The notes under the pieces are model-generated. The model worked only from the letters and a program-made list of their open reading frames with translations, ran no database searches and was not told the DNA's origin. Of a stretch of 40,738 bases of DNA, positions 1-7,924 are shown in pieces. The position numbers and the translations under genes were made by a program. The DNA lies in assembly GCA_028285595.1 (NCBI GenBank), contig JANQOW010000159.1:1-40738 (forward strand). The letters run 5' to 3'. Origin of the DNA: Hyphomicrobiales bacterium (lineage in GTDB: Bacteria; Pseudomonadota; Alphaproteobacteria; Rhizobiales; CAJQND01). Positions within the stretch are counted from its first letter, which is position 1. Every line of letters starts with the position of its first letter.

Positions 1-1009
1 TTGGCAAGGACTTGGCCGCTGCCGTGTGGCCAAGTGCCATGCGGACCAATTGATCAGCGGCCAAGGCATGGAGATAGACGCCGTAAATCTGACGCTTCAC
101 CGCTCCCGCGCGCACGGGCGCGGCGAAATAGTCTTTGACGGACTGACTGGTGACGCCGATGAACACAATACGGTTGGCAAGTTGCTTCACGTCCGCCGTG
201 CCGGCGCGCAGCTCACTGGCCTTCACGGTGGGCACCTCTGCCGGGGTCCGCCGGAAATCAAACAGAAATTGATAGCCCTGAGCATCCATGTTCCGGTAAC
301 CGCCGAAATCCTTATGCAGCGGTACGTGTACGGCCTCGCCAAGCTTGAGGTGCCTGGGATTGTTCGGCGCGGCTTGGGGGTTGATACCGCGCTCTCTGAG
401 CCAAATCCGGGCGGTCTGTGCCCCTAAACTCGTGGCCACGCTCTTACCATCTCCCGCATAAAGGAGACTGCGCCTTACGAAGGCGTCTCCGCGGTCCGTC
501 AGCATGTCGGTGAAGCCGGTTCTGAGCTTGCTGACAATAGCCGGCGGGGCGCTCACGGTTTTGTCGTCGGTGGCGCCGAACTTAAAGACCCCGACAACGT
601 TCTTCGCCTCTGCCAGAACCTTGTTCAGGTCCTCGGTGCCCGGAGAGACCGGTGTTCCGCGATATATATCAATGGCCACCACGCTGGCGCCCGCATCGAG
701 CCCGGTTTGGACCAGTTTGCCGAGATCACGGTCGGGATAGGGCCAGCCGGCCTTGTCCAGCTCAGGATCATCAATGGCAATGACCGCAACGTTGGGCGGC
801 TGTTCCAAGTGACCGGCCCGCATGCGCAGAAACTGGTCATAGGCTGCAAGTTCAAGAAACTCCAAACCACCGAGTGCCCGCACCGCCAAGACCACTGCGG
901 TTGCAACCACGGTCAATAAGGCTGTCAGCTTCCAAGACAGACGTTCGCTGCCCGGAGACCCGTCATTCTCAGCAGAGTTTACCTCTGTATTGGACTGTAG
1001 TTCAGACAA
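1..1009 (-). CDS. CHASE2-domain sensor protein, C-terminal part beyond the left edge
   Basis: About 336 codons are visible. After a short polar N-terminus there is one membrane segment (about residues 24-44), then an extracytoplasmic CHASE2 sensor domain recognised by YDQFLRMR, VAVIAIDDPELDKAGWPYPD and GASVVAIDIY, with a later IVFIGVTS-type strand typical of the second half of CHASE2. In this family the domain is normally followed by a further membrane region and an output domain, most often a class III adenylate/guanylate cyclase or a kinase; the output lies outside the window, so its type is unknown. The start is a TTG at 1009, chosen because GAGTAGG sits 7 nt upstream and no ATG occurs before the CHASE2 core. 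It begins 8 bp after the stop of the upstream Crp-type gene on the same strand, so the two are probably co-transcribed. A cyclase output would pair naturally with a cyclic-nucleotide-responsive Crp protein; that is inference. Confidence 0.85.
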   Translation of the reverse strand, partial: MSELQSNTEVNSAENDGSPGSERLSWKLTALLTVVATAVVLAVRALGGLEFLELAAYDQFLRMRAGHLEQPPNVAVIAIDDPELDKAGWPYPDRDLGKLVQTGLDAGASVVAIDIYRGTPVSPGTEDLNKVLAEAKNVVGVFKFGATDDKTVSAPPAIVSKLRTGFTDMLTDRGDAFVRRSLLYAGDGKSVATSLGAQTARIWLRERGINPQAAPNNPRHLKLGEAVHVPLHKDFGGYRNMDAQGYQFLFDFRRTPAEVPTVKASELRAGTADVKQLANRIVFIGVTSQSVKDYFAAPVRAGAVKRQIYGVYLHALAADQLVRMALGHTAAAKSLP

Positions 1010-1017
1010 AACCAAGC

Positions 1018-1719
1018 CTACTCGTGCGCGACATCGTCGAGGCCATCACGATCAAGAATGGTGATCGCCCCCTGGTTCAACTCGATGAGATTGGCGTTTG
1101 CCAGTTCACGCAACTGGCGGTTTACGCTCTCACGGGTTGCGCTGAGCATTGCCCCAAGTTCAGACTGATTGACCGGCAGCTCAATGTTATCGGGCTCGTC
1201 AGAAGCCTCGCCATAGTGCTGGGCAAAGGCCAGAAGCTTACGTGCAAGCCGGGTTTTCAGCTCATAGAAGGCCGTGTCCTCCATTTGGTCCGTCGTGTTG
1301 CGCAATCGTTGACACAAAACGCCGAGCAATTCCGCGGCAAGCTTGGGTTGTTCATCCAACAAGGGCTGAAAATAACGCCGTTCCAAAACCAGATAGACCG
1401 TGTGCTCCAGGGCTCTGGCATCTGCCGTGCGCGCCTCGCCGTCAATGAAGGCGATTTCGCCCAGCACTTCGCCCTCGCTGATAATGTTCAACACCAGTTC
1501 TTTGCCGGCGATTGAGGTGGATCCAATCACCACCTTGCCGGTGATGATCACCATCATGCTGTCGCCGGCGTCATTCTTGCTGAAGATCACCGTGCCGGGG
1601 TCAACTTGCTGCACCTGGGAGTAGCGTGCGAGCTTGTCCAGGTCCTCGCTGGAGAGGTTTTTGAGCAGAAAGTGATTGCGCAAAAGCTGGCTCTTCTCCT
1701 CAATGGAGTATGTTCTCAT
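1018..1719 (-). CDS. Crp/Fnr-family transcriptional regulator
   Basis: The protein has 233 residues, the normal size for the family. Residues about 15-130 form a cyclic-nucleotide-binding beta-barrel with the phosphate-binding cassette LGEIAFIDGEARTADARA (Glu at 88, Arg-Thr at 97-98), matching the cAMP-contacting Glu and Arg-Ser/Thr of E. coli CRP. Residues about 180-205 form a winged helix-turn-helix whose recognition helix reads TRESVNRQL. Its Arg196, Glu197 and Arg201 have the spacing of Arg180, Glu181 and Arg185 of E. coli CRP, which read TGTGA half-sites. FNR-type cysteines for an iron-sulfur cluster are absent. The gene leads directly into the CHASE2 sensor gene. A perfect TGTGA-N6-TCACA palindrome lies at 2510-2525, ahead of the two-haem protein gene, so that gene is a likely target. 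The exact ligand (cAMP, cGMP or none) cannot be read from sequence alone. Confidence 0.93.
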   Translation of the reverse strand: MRTYSIEEKSQLLRNHFLLKNLSSEDLDKLARYSQVQQVDPGTVIFSKNDAGDSMMVIITGKVVIGSTSIAGKELVLNIISEGEVLGEIAFIDGEARTADARALEHTVYLVLERRYFQPLLDEQPKLAAELLGVLCQRLRNTTDQMEDTAFYELKTRLARKLLAFAQHYGEASDEPDNIELPVNQSELGAMLSATRESVNRQLRELANANLIELNQGAITILDRDGLDDVAHE

Positions 1720-1923
1720 GATCGCTCACCTCACCTTCTCACCCCGGACCATTGTTCAGCCTCTTTTGTGATCGTTCGTGGGCACTGCCCCGCGAAACGC
1801 GCCAGCCCCATCAGACCGGTATTCTGGCGGGTTGGCAACACCTGTTCGCTCCTGTGGTCATTGAGCGAGACTTTCGGTTCGTCACACGATTACAGCAATT
1901 TCCATTTACAGTCATAGTGTTAG

Positions 1924-1969
1924 AGCGATTGCTCGTTAAAGCTCATTGCGCAGTATCGAAACAATCGCT
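1924..1969. promoter_or_regulatory. inverted repeat upstream of cytochrome c' gene
   Basis: In the 292-bp divergent gap between the Crp-type gene and the cytochrome gene, AGCGATTG (1924-1931) and CAATCGCT (1962-1969) are exact inverted copies 30 nt apart. They end 42 bp before the cytochrome start codon, so they overlap the likely promoter zone. A loose promoter match (TTGCGC, 17 nt, TACCAT) lies within the same interval. An operator or mRNA hairpin role is possible but unproven. TGTGA or TCACA half-sites also occur in this gap near 1768 and 1877, without a good second half. Confidence 0.3.
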
Positions 1970-2011
1970 ACCATTTGCTTGTCAAATCTCGCTATTTTGT
2001 AAAGGATCGAT

Positions 2012-2461
2012 ATGAAAACTACTTACATAAAAGCTGCCGCTTTCTGCCTCGCCAGCCTGATGGGCACCACAACCGCCATTGCGAACGATCCAATCGCCAA
2101 CCGGCAAACTGCCATGAAGAATGTCGGCGCGGCAATGCGGGTTGCGGCCGGTATGGCACAAGGGAAAATTCCTTACGACGCATTGGCGGCTGAGCTGGCC
2201 ATGCGCGTCATGAACTCCACTGCAGCGGGATTTGGAAGCATGTTCCCGGATGGAACCCAAACCGGTGGAGATACCGAAGCTGCCCCCAAAATTTGGGAGG
2301 ATTCTGCGGGTTTTCAGGCTGTTAACGCCACATTTCTGGAAACTTCAGGCAAGGCGGCTGAAGCTGCAAAGGCCGGTGAAGGCGACTTTAAAGCGGCGTT
2401 TGGCGCAGTTGCGAAAAACTGCAAAGCCTGCCACCAAGACTACCGCGTTAAGAAAAACTAA
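2012..2461 (+). CDS. cytochrome c'-type (class II) c-type cytochrome
   Basis: A 149-residue secreted haem protein. Residues 1-24 are a signal peptide (KAAAFCLASLMGTTTAIA ending in an Ala-rich cleavage site), so it acts in the periplasm. A single covalent haem motif, CKACH (137-141), lies at the extreme C-terminus and is followed by QDYRVKK. That placement and the Tyr-Arg-Lys tail are the hallmark of class II cytochromes c', four-helix bundles that bind NO or carry electrons. The start is supported by AAGGA five nt upstream. It is divergent from the Crp-type regulator and is followed after 119 bp by a second, larger c-type haem protein. Whether it binds NO (true c') or transfers electrons (c-556 type) depends on the sixth ligand, which I cannot settle from the sequence. 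Confidence 0.9.
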   Translation: MKTTYIKAAAFCLASLMGTTTAIANDPIANRQTAMKNVGAAMRVAAGMAQGKIPYDALAAELAMRVMNSTAAGFGSMFPDGTQTGGDTEAAPKIWEDSAGFQAVNATFLETSGKAAEAAKAGEGDFKAAFGAVAKNCKACHQDYRVKKN

Positions 2462-2500
2462 AAGATCTTAGCCCACCGGGGACTGAATCATAACCGTTCC

Positions 2501-2536
2501 GCAACGTGCTGTGACTGACGTCACATCGCACGTTGC
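2501..2536. promoter_or_regulatory. CRP-type operator palindrome (TGTGA-N6-TCACA)
   Basis: TGTGACTGACGTCACA (2510-2525) is a perfect 16-bp palindrome that fits the E. coli CRP consensus half-sites and spacing exactly. It is flanked by a second inverted pair, GCAACGTG (2501-2508) and CACGTTGC (2529-2536), centred one base away. The site lies 56 bp ahead of the start codon of the two-haem protein. The recognition helix of the Crp-type regulator encoded at 1018-1719 carries the residues that read TGTGA in E. coli CRP, so this is its most obvious local target. Whether binding activates or represses is not evident, because the promoter core is not clear. Confidence 0.65.
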
Positions 2537-2580
2537 GAAGAACTGTTAGGGTTCCAAAAATCAGTTCAGTGGAAGCCAAG

Positions 2581-5019
2581 ATGACAAAAATCACCAAAAA
2601 CCTCCTGACAGCCCTGCTCACCGGCGTCGCGTTCAGCGCGCTCGTCCATGGCAGCATGGCTGATTCGCACTCTGCAGCCGGCGCCGATAGCGCCGCACAG
2701 AGTAAAGATGCCACCCAAACCGAAGCGAGCGAAAGCGCAACGCCGCCGGCCACGCCGGCTGCCGCACCAGCCGCAGCTCCCGCGGTTGCGACCGCAGAAG
2801 CCGCTGCCACAAAGATCGTGCCGCCAACCGATCCGGTTGCCAAGGCTGCGTTTGACGTTCTGGACAAGCACTGCGCCAGATGCCACCAGGTGGGCAAGCT
2901 CGGAAAGCGCGAAAAAGTGGCGAGCAACTTCGGCAATGTTCTGAAGCTCGATGAAATGGCCACCGACTCACGTTTTGTGCTGCCAGGCAACCCGGACGCT
3001 TCTGAACTGATCAAGCGGACCGCCGACCCGGTGCGGGCCGACATGCCGTATGATGTGCGCAACGCTGAGCTCACGGGTGAGGATTCCGGCTTCCCGACAC
3101 CCACCTCAGACGAAATCGCGGCGCTGCGCACTTGGGTGAAAGCCCTTGGTGAACAAGTGGCGGCGGCCTGTAAAGCTGAGAACTTCCTCGACAGGGAAGC
3201 GATTGTTAAGCTGATCGCCGATGACCTGAACACCCTTCAGGACCACCGGGTGAAAGGCACGCGCTACATCACCCTGACCCATCTGACAAACACCTGCACG
3301 CCGGAAAAGAACATGAAGGTTTACCGGCAGGCGGTGGTGAAGCTGTTGAACAGCTTGAGCCAGAATTCAGATGTGATCCGTCTGGAAACAATCGATCCAG
3401 CCAAGAGCATCATCCGCTTCCATATTGACGATCTGAAGTGGACTGAAAAGGACTGGACCACTGTCCTGGCCGCCTATCCTTATGGCGTGAAACCGGATTC
3501 GCAGCTGTTCTCGTTCCTGCAGACCGCAACCGACACCAAGCTGCCCTACGTGCGCGGCGACTGGTTCGCGTTTGCAGCATCACGTCCTGAGCTCTACCAC
3601 ACGCTTTTGAAGCTGCCGAAGACCTTCGATGGCTTGCAGAAATCACTTGGGCTCAACATTGAAGAGAACCTGAAGAAGTTCCTGGCCCACCGTGCAGGCT
3701 TTCAGAAATCCGGCGTGAGCCAAAACAACCGGCTCATCGAGCGGCACACCATTCCCAATGGCGTGTTCTGGACCAGCTACGACTTTGCGGGCAACAAGGA
3801 AAGGCAGAGCCTGTTTGAACATCCGCTTGGCCCCACGGGCAAGGACGGTTTTGAACATGACGGCGGTGAGAGCATTTGGTCGCTGCCCAATGGCTTCCAC
3901 GCCTACTACCTGAACGCCGCCGACGGCAGCCAGCTCGACCGCGGCCCGACGGAGATTGTCCGCGATATCTCGCGCAAGGACTTTGCGGTGACCAACGGCA
4001 TCTCCTGCTTCGGCTGCCACGATCAGGGCATCCGCTACAACAAGGATGACGTGCGCGACCATGTCATGGCCACCCGGACGTTCTCCAAAGAGACCCGCGA
4101 CACGGTGAAAGCCCTTTATCCGGATGCGGCAACCATGAAGCGGTTGCTGGACGAGGATCAGGCCACCTGGCGGGCTGCCATGGAGCGGGCCGGTCTCGAT
4201 CCCAGCCTGACGCTGAACGGCGTGGAAATGATCAACGCTCTGTCCGACCTCTATGAGCGTCAGGATCTGAGCATGCGGACTGCGGCTGCAGAGTTCGGTC
4301 AGTTGGAAAGCGACTTCCAGAACGCACTCAACGCTGCCGGCAGCGAAGCCTTTGCGCTGAAACGCCGGCTTGAGCAGGGCCTGGTGCCGCGCGATCACTT
4401 TGAAGCCATCTATGCTTCTCTCGTGCCCCAGGTCAGCGAAGCTGAAGTGCTCACGGTTGCTGCTGAAAGCACACAGGAAGCTTCGAGCGATAAGAAAGAG
4501 GAGAAGCCCGGCAAGGTCGCGGCTAAACCCGACGCAAAAGATCGCCTGACGTCCGGCTCGTTCCACCTCTCCTTGTTCTCCGACAAGTCGGACTACGTGG
4601 TGAAGGACCACGCTGTGTTCACGGTGAAAAGCGAACAGGATTGCTTCTTGACCCTGATCAACGTGGACGGCAAGGACAAGGCAACGGTGATCTTCCCGAA
4701 CAAGTTCCAGCAGGAGAACTTCCTGAAGGCCGACAAGGAATTCCAGTTCCCCGGCAAGAAGGCCAAGTTCAAGTTCCAGCTCCAGGACCCGGGCAAGGAA
4801 ACCGTGGTGGCCCTGTGCACCAAGACCAAGGCCGCGGCAAAGAACATCAAACATGACTTTGCCAAGAACGCCTTCACCTCGCTGGGCGACTATGAGAAGT
4901 TCGCTTCCCGCGCCATCAAGGTGGTCCCCACTGTTGAGGTGAAAGATGAGAAAACCGGCAAGAAGGTCAAGAAACAACAATTGGCCGGCCGCACAGCCAT
5001 CAAGTTCCTGGTGAAATAA
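2581..5019 (+). CDS. secreted two-haem cytochrome c protein with C-terminal DUF4384 domain
   Basis: An 812-residue exported protein. Residues 1-28 are a signal peptide, followed by an Ala/Pro/Glu-rich low-complexity linker to about residue 80. A first c-type haem motif, CARCH (98-102), lies in a planctomycete-type cytochrome domain (VLDKHCARCHQVGK, then a conserved LPGNPDASEL segment). A central region of about 250 residues has no family I recognise. A second haem motif, CFGCH (476-480), follows. After a charged linker, residues about 655-790 match DUF4384 (SLFSDKSDYVVKDHAVFTVK, then CFLTLINVDG and VIFPNKFQ). DUF4384 is a beta-sandwich domain often attached to bacterial kinases and caspase-like proteins. 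The ATG at 2581 is chosen because GGAAG precedes it and the signal peptide starts there; an upstream in-frame TTG at 2533 lies inside the operator region and is unlikely. A strong terminator follows. The function is unknown; an electron-transfer or redox-sensing role in the periplasm is inference. Confidence 0.88.
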   Translation: MTKITKNLLTALLTGVAFSALVHGSMADSHSAAGADSAAQSKDATQTEASESATPPATPAAAPAAAPAVATAEAAATKIVPPTDPVAKAAFDVLDKHCARCHQVGKLGKREKVASNFGNVLKLDEMATDSRFVLPGNPDASELIKRTADPVRADMPYDVRNAELTGEDSGFPTPTSDEIAALRTWVKALGEQVAAACKAENFLDREAIVKLIADDLNTLQDHRVKGTRYITLTHLTNTCTPEKNMKVYRQAVVKLLNSLSQNSDVIRLETIDPAKSIIRFHIDDLKWTEKDWTTVLAAYPYGVKPDSQLFSFLQTATDTKLPYVRGDWFAFAASRPELYHTLLKLPKTFDGLQKSLGLNIEENLKKFLAHRAGFQKSGVSQNNRLIERHTIPNGVFWTSYDFAGNKERQSLFEHPLGPTGKDGFEHDGGESIWSLPNGFHAYYLNAADGSQLDRGPTEIVRDISRKDFAVTNGISCFGCHDQGIRYNKDDVRDHVMATRTFSKETRDTVKALYPDAATMKRLLDEDQATWRAAMERAGLDPSLTLNGVEMINALSDLYERQDLSMRTAAAEFGQLESDFQNALNAAGSEAFALKRRLEQGLVPRDHFEAIYASLVPQVSEAEVLTVAAESTQEASSDKKEEKPGKVAAKPDAKDRLTSGSFHLSLFSDKSDYVVKDHAVFTVKSEQDCFLTLINVDGKDKATVIFPNKFQQENFLKADKEFQFPGKKAKFKFQLQDPGKETVVALCTKTKAAAKNIKHDFAKNAFTSLGDYEKFASRAIKVVPTVEVKDEKTGKKVKKQQLAGRTAIKFLVK

Positions 5020-5042
5020 CACATCACCTGGACCCAAGATCT

Positions 5043-5084
5043 AAACGGCACGATCGCCAAAAAGCGGTCGTGCCGTTTCCTTTT
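5043..5084 (+). terminator. Rho-independent terminator after the cytochrome/DUF4384 gene
   Basis: A 15-bp stem (5043-5057 paired with 5064-5078, one G-T wobble at 5054/5067) closes a CAAAAA loop and is followed by CCTTTT. It begins 24 bp after the stop codon of the two-haem protein and separates that gene from the next unit. The stem is nearly symmetrical with A-rich and T-rich flanks, so it could also work on the other strand. Confidence 0.85.
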
Positions 5085-5182
5085 GATCAGTGCTTTTCTC
5101 GAGGCGCGCATTTTGCGATAGTGCCCGGGCCTGGCGCACACTGCCAAGGCGGGCTCCTGACTGGCGAGAGGAAGGGCATGCA

Positions 5183-6667
5183 ATGAAAACCGGCGAAAAA
5201 CACATTCGTTCCCTGCAGGATGGCCGTGAGGTCTATCTCAACGGATCCCTTGTGGAGGACGTGACCAAACATCCCGCCTACCGAAATGTGGTGGCTTCTG
5301 TGGGCCGGCTCTATGATTTTCATAGCGCGCCGGAAAACCGCGAGCTCATGTCCTTTGAGATTCCAGATACCGGCGGCCGCGCCAATCGGATCTGGCAATT
5401 GCCCGCCTCTTTCGAAGAATTGGTCGAACGGCGTAAAGGTCTGGAGGCCTGGACTGGCCTGCACGCCGGCTTTCTGGGCCGTGCGCCCGATCACGTGGCC
5501 TCCTGCATTTCCGGGATGCACATGGGCCGCGAGGTGTTTGAGGACTATGACCCAGCCCGCGCAGCAGCCCTGTCGGACTACTACCGGTTTGCGCGAGATA
5601 ATGAACTTTACCTCACCTATGTCATCATCAACCCTCAAGCGGACCGCTCCAAAGCCGCTCATGAGCAGGAGAACGAATACCTGACCGCCGGGGTTGTGGA
5701 CCAGGATAGCGAAGGCATCACCGTGCGCGGCGCCAAGATGCTGGCCACCGGCGGCATTATGGCCAATGAGGTGTTCGTCACCTGCATCCAGCCGTTGCAG
5801 CCGGGTGACGAACGGTATGCCATCTCCTTTGCGGTCCCCATGAACGCCAAAGGGCTCAAGATCCTTTCGCGCAAATCCTACGAGGAGAACGCGCCGTCCG
5901 TCTTCGACAATCCCATGTCCAGCCGTTTCGATGAAAACGACGCGGTGCTTTACTTCGATGATGTGAAGGTGCCGTGGGACCGGGTGTTCATCAACCAAGA
6001 CGTGGCGATGTGCCAGAAGCAGTTTCATGCCACGCCGGCTCATGTCTATCAGAACTACCAGGCTCAGGTACGTTTGATGGTGAAAATGCGTTTCCTGCTG
6101 GGCTTGGCGCGGCGCATTACCGATGTGAACGGCACCACGTCTTTTCCGCAGGTGCGTGAGACCTTAGGAAATCTGGCTGCAGAATGCGCTATGGTGGATG
6201 CTTTGGTGCATGCCATGGAGGTGAAGGGAAGCCAGCGCGGAGCCTACTTCGTGCCGGACCGGCACACACTTTATGCCGCTCAGGTGCTGACCCAACAACT
6301 CTACTCCAAGGTGATCACCACCTTGCGCGATCTGGCCGGCGGCGGAATGATCATGCTGCCCTCTTCGGTTGCCGATTTCGCCAATGCGGATCTGCGTGAG
6401 TTCATCGGCAAGACCCAAAACTCGCCTGCAGCAGATAGCGAAACCAAAGTGAAGTTCTACAAACTTGCCTGGGACGCGGTGGGTTCGGAATTCGCTTCGC
6501 GGCACACGCAGTACGAGATGTTCTATGCCGGTGCCACGTTCGTGACCAAAGGCCACAGCTTCCGAACCTTCGACTGGGACAAATGCACGGCCCTGGTTGA
6601 TCAGATGCTTGACAGTTATGAGCTTGAGGATGAACTTCCTCATGAGGGGCAAGTTGCAGCGCAGTAG
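5183..6667 (+). CDS. 4-hydroxyphenylacetate 3-hydroxylase (HpaB)-family flavin monooxygenase
   Basis: A 494-residue protein of the FADH2-dependent HpaB/PvcC family, close to the usual 480-520. These enzymes hydroxylate aromatic or heteroaromatic rings with reduced FAD supplied by a separate reductase. Family features seen in order are the N-terminal helical part (RPDHVASCISGM-like segment), the beta domain with ELYLTYVIINPQADRSK, ITVRGAKMLATGGIMANEVFVT-type substrate/flavin segments, DDVKVPWDRVF, and the C-terminal helical domain ending SHRTFDWD-like. The ATG at 5183 is preceded by GAGGAAGGG; an in-frame ATG at 5090 would add 31 atypical residues and reach back toward the terminator. An 8-bp gap links it to a cupin gene, suggesting one transcript. 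No flavin reductase (HpaC) is present, so the partner must be elsewhere. The substrate is unknown; besides hydroxyphenylacetate, the family includes pyrrole, phenol and 4-hydroxybutyryl-CoA-related enzymes. Confidence 0.88.
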   Translation: MKTGEKHIRSLQDGREVYLNGSLVEDVTKHPAYRNVVASVGRLYDFHSAPENRELMSFEIPDTGGRANRIWQLPASFEELVERRKGLEAWTGLHAGFLGRAPDHVASCISGMHMGREVFEDYDPARAAALSDYYRFARDNELYLTYVIINPQADRSKAAHEQENEYLTAGVVDQDSEGITVRGAKMLATGGIMANEVFVTCIQPLQPGDERYAISFAVPMNAKGLKILSRKSYEENAPSVFDNPMSSRFDENDAVLYFDDVKVPWDRVFINQDVAMCQKQFHATPAHVYQNYQAQVRLMVKMRFLLGLARRITDVNGTTSFPQVRETLGNLAAECAMVDALVHAMEVKGSQRGAYFVPDRHTLYAAQVLTQQLYSKVITTLRDLAGGGMIMLPSSVADFANADLREFIGKTQNSPAADSETKVKFYKLAWDAVGSEFASRHTQYEMFYAGATFVTKGHSFRTFDWDKCTALVDQMLDSYELEDELPHEGQVAAQ

Positions 6668-6675
6668 GACATTTC

Positions 6676-7059
6676 ATGGCGATCAACAAAGAACATAAAG
6701 AGTTCCATGCAGTGGACATGGACACTGACGGCTGGCACACGCCGGACGGATATCCGGACGGCATTCAGCAGAAAATCCTGGCGGGCGCTCTCGACGAAGA
6801 CGGCAAGACGGGAAATCGCACCAGACTGTTGCGCTTTGAGCCCGGCGTGTTCACCACGGCGCCCTTTGTCCACGATTATTGGGAAGAGGTGTACCTGGTG
6901 TCGGGGGACCTTACGGTTGGCAATGATGAGCAGGGCAAAGGCGGAGAGCCGTTCGCCCAGCACACCTATGCCTGCCGGCCTCCCGGCGTCTATCACGGCC
7001 CGTTCAAGTCAGAAAAAGGCTGTGTGCTGCTGGAGACCCACTATTACGACGAAAGCTAG
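6676..7059 (+). CDS. small cupin-domain protein
   Basis: A 127-residue single-domain cupin. The two cupin motifs are recognisable: FVHDYWEEVYLVSGDLTVG, with His, Glu-Glu and the Gly-Asp turn, and YACRPPGVYHGPF, with the Pro-Gly and second His. A metal-binding beta-barrel is therefore likely. It follows the HpaB-family gene by 8 bp on the same strand, and its stop codon overlaps that of the convergent DUF2848 gene in a shared CTAG. Cupins of this type beside aromatic monooxygenases are often ring-cleaving or isomerising catabolic enzymes, or simple regulatory folds. I cannot say which applies here. Confidence 0.82.
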   Translation: MAINKEHKEFHAVDMDTDGWHTPDGYPDGIQQKILAGALDEDGKTGNRTRLLRFEPGVFTTAPFVHDYWEEVYLVSGDLTVGNDEQGKGGEPFAQHTYACRPPGVYHGPFKSEKGCVLLETHYYDES

Positions 7060-7754
7060 CCCAGAATGGGAAGCTCGACGATATCGTAACCATGGTGAAG
7101 GCGCCGATCTAACACCGGGTCCACCAGTTCAAATTCAAACCGGCCCGCAGGACGCACACCGCCTATAGCCGGCAATGTACCACACAACATAAGATCCTCG
7201 GGGCTGAAGCCGCCCTTGGCGTCATCTTCCTTGGCATAGAGCTCCAGCAAGGTGTCAGGCGCCAACATGGCGCTCACCTGGCCCTCTTGGTACAAGACCC
7301 GCTCACCATCGATTACGGCGTAGGATCTTATCTGGATATCGTCCCAGTGATCGGCCACATCGGCGAGGCGCCACACACTGCCGGCCAGGGGTTTGTCGCA
7401 CATCTGCTTGGAGAGAGTGACCCCGTGGGCTTCGGCCTCGCGGTCGGTATGGTCCGACCCGGTGCCGAGCCAAACATCTCCCTCCAGATTCAACAGGAAG
7501 AACTCTGCCTCGCCGCTGGAGGCCGATCCAATCACCTCAATTTTGTCGGCAAGACTTAAGCAGGAGCAGGACACCCTGTAAAACACGGGCGTGCGCGCCG
7601 GACGCGCCACGCCGAGCTCTTCCAGCTCGGCGATGTGCTTCTCCATCGCCTCAACGTCGCGTGCCGTCCAGCCGGCAACGATGGTGCGTTTGATGGGGAC
7701 GGTGCGGGCCTGCGCGGCACCGTCGGACAGAAGTTCAAAGGTGAGTTCTCGCAT
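7056..7754 (-). CDS. DUF2848-family protein
   Basis: A 232-residue protein that I recognise as DUF2848 from GSDHTDREAEAHGVTLSKQMCDKP and from LMLCGTLPAIGGVRP near the C-terminus. Members are found in catabolic clusters of alpha- and betaproteobacteria and have been linked to the fumarylacetoacetate-hydrolase-like fold. The conserved Asp-His-Thr-Asp-Arg-Glu stretch and the Cys residues could form an active site. It converges on the cupin gene with a 4-bp overlap, so the two are expressed from opposite strands although they may serve one pathway. There is no signal peptide or membrane segment, so it is cytoplasmic. The actual reaction is not established for the family as far as I know. Confidence 0.85.
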   Translation of the reverse strand: MRELTFELLSDGAAQARTVPIKRTIVAGWTARDVEAMEKHIAELEELGVARPARTPVFYRVSCSCLSLADKIEVIGSASSGEAEFFLLNLEGDVWLGTGSDHTDREAEAHGVTLSKQMCDKPLAGSVWRLADVADHWDDIQIRSYAVIDGERVLYQEGQVSAMLAPDTLLELYAKEDDAKGGFSPEDLMLCGTLPAIGGVRPAGRFEFELVDPVLDRRLHHGYDIVELPILG

Positions 7755-7815
7755 GCCCGTTCGTTAGCATGTTTGTGCCGCCGGCAGCGACCCATTTCTC
7801 TCCGAGTGGGATGAG

Positions 7816-7829
7816 AGTGTCCGGACACT
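7816..7829. promoter_or_regulatory. perfect palindrome ahead of the patatin module
   Basis: AGTGTCCGGACACT is a perfect 14-bp palindrome in the 170-bp divergent gap between the DUF2848 gene and the first gene of the patatin module, 96 bp before the latter's start. It is a plausible dimer-binding operator for either gene. No promoter core with good spacing could be placed next to it. Confidence 0.35.
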
Positions 7830-7924
7830 GAAAACCCGAAAACCCTGTATCGCGCCGCCATCATGTGGAATAGTACGCACCAGGCAGCGGTGCCCACGGC
7901 ATTAGATCAGACGGGGAGAGTGTC

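Noticed and set aside
3643-5037. 464-codon open frame on the minus strand
   Set aside because: It runs opposite the two-haem/DUF4384 gene, has no family motif and reflects GC-rich third positions. The plus strand has a signal peptide, haem motifs and a terminator.
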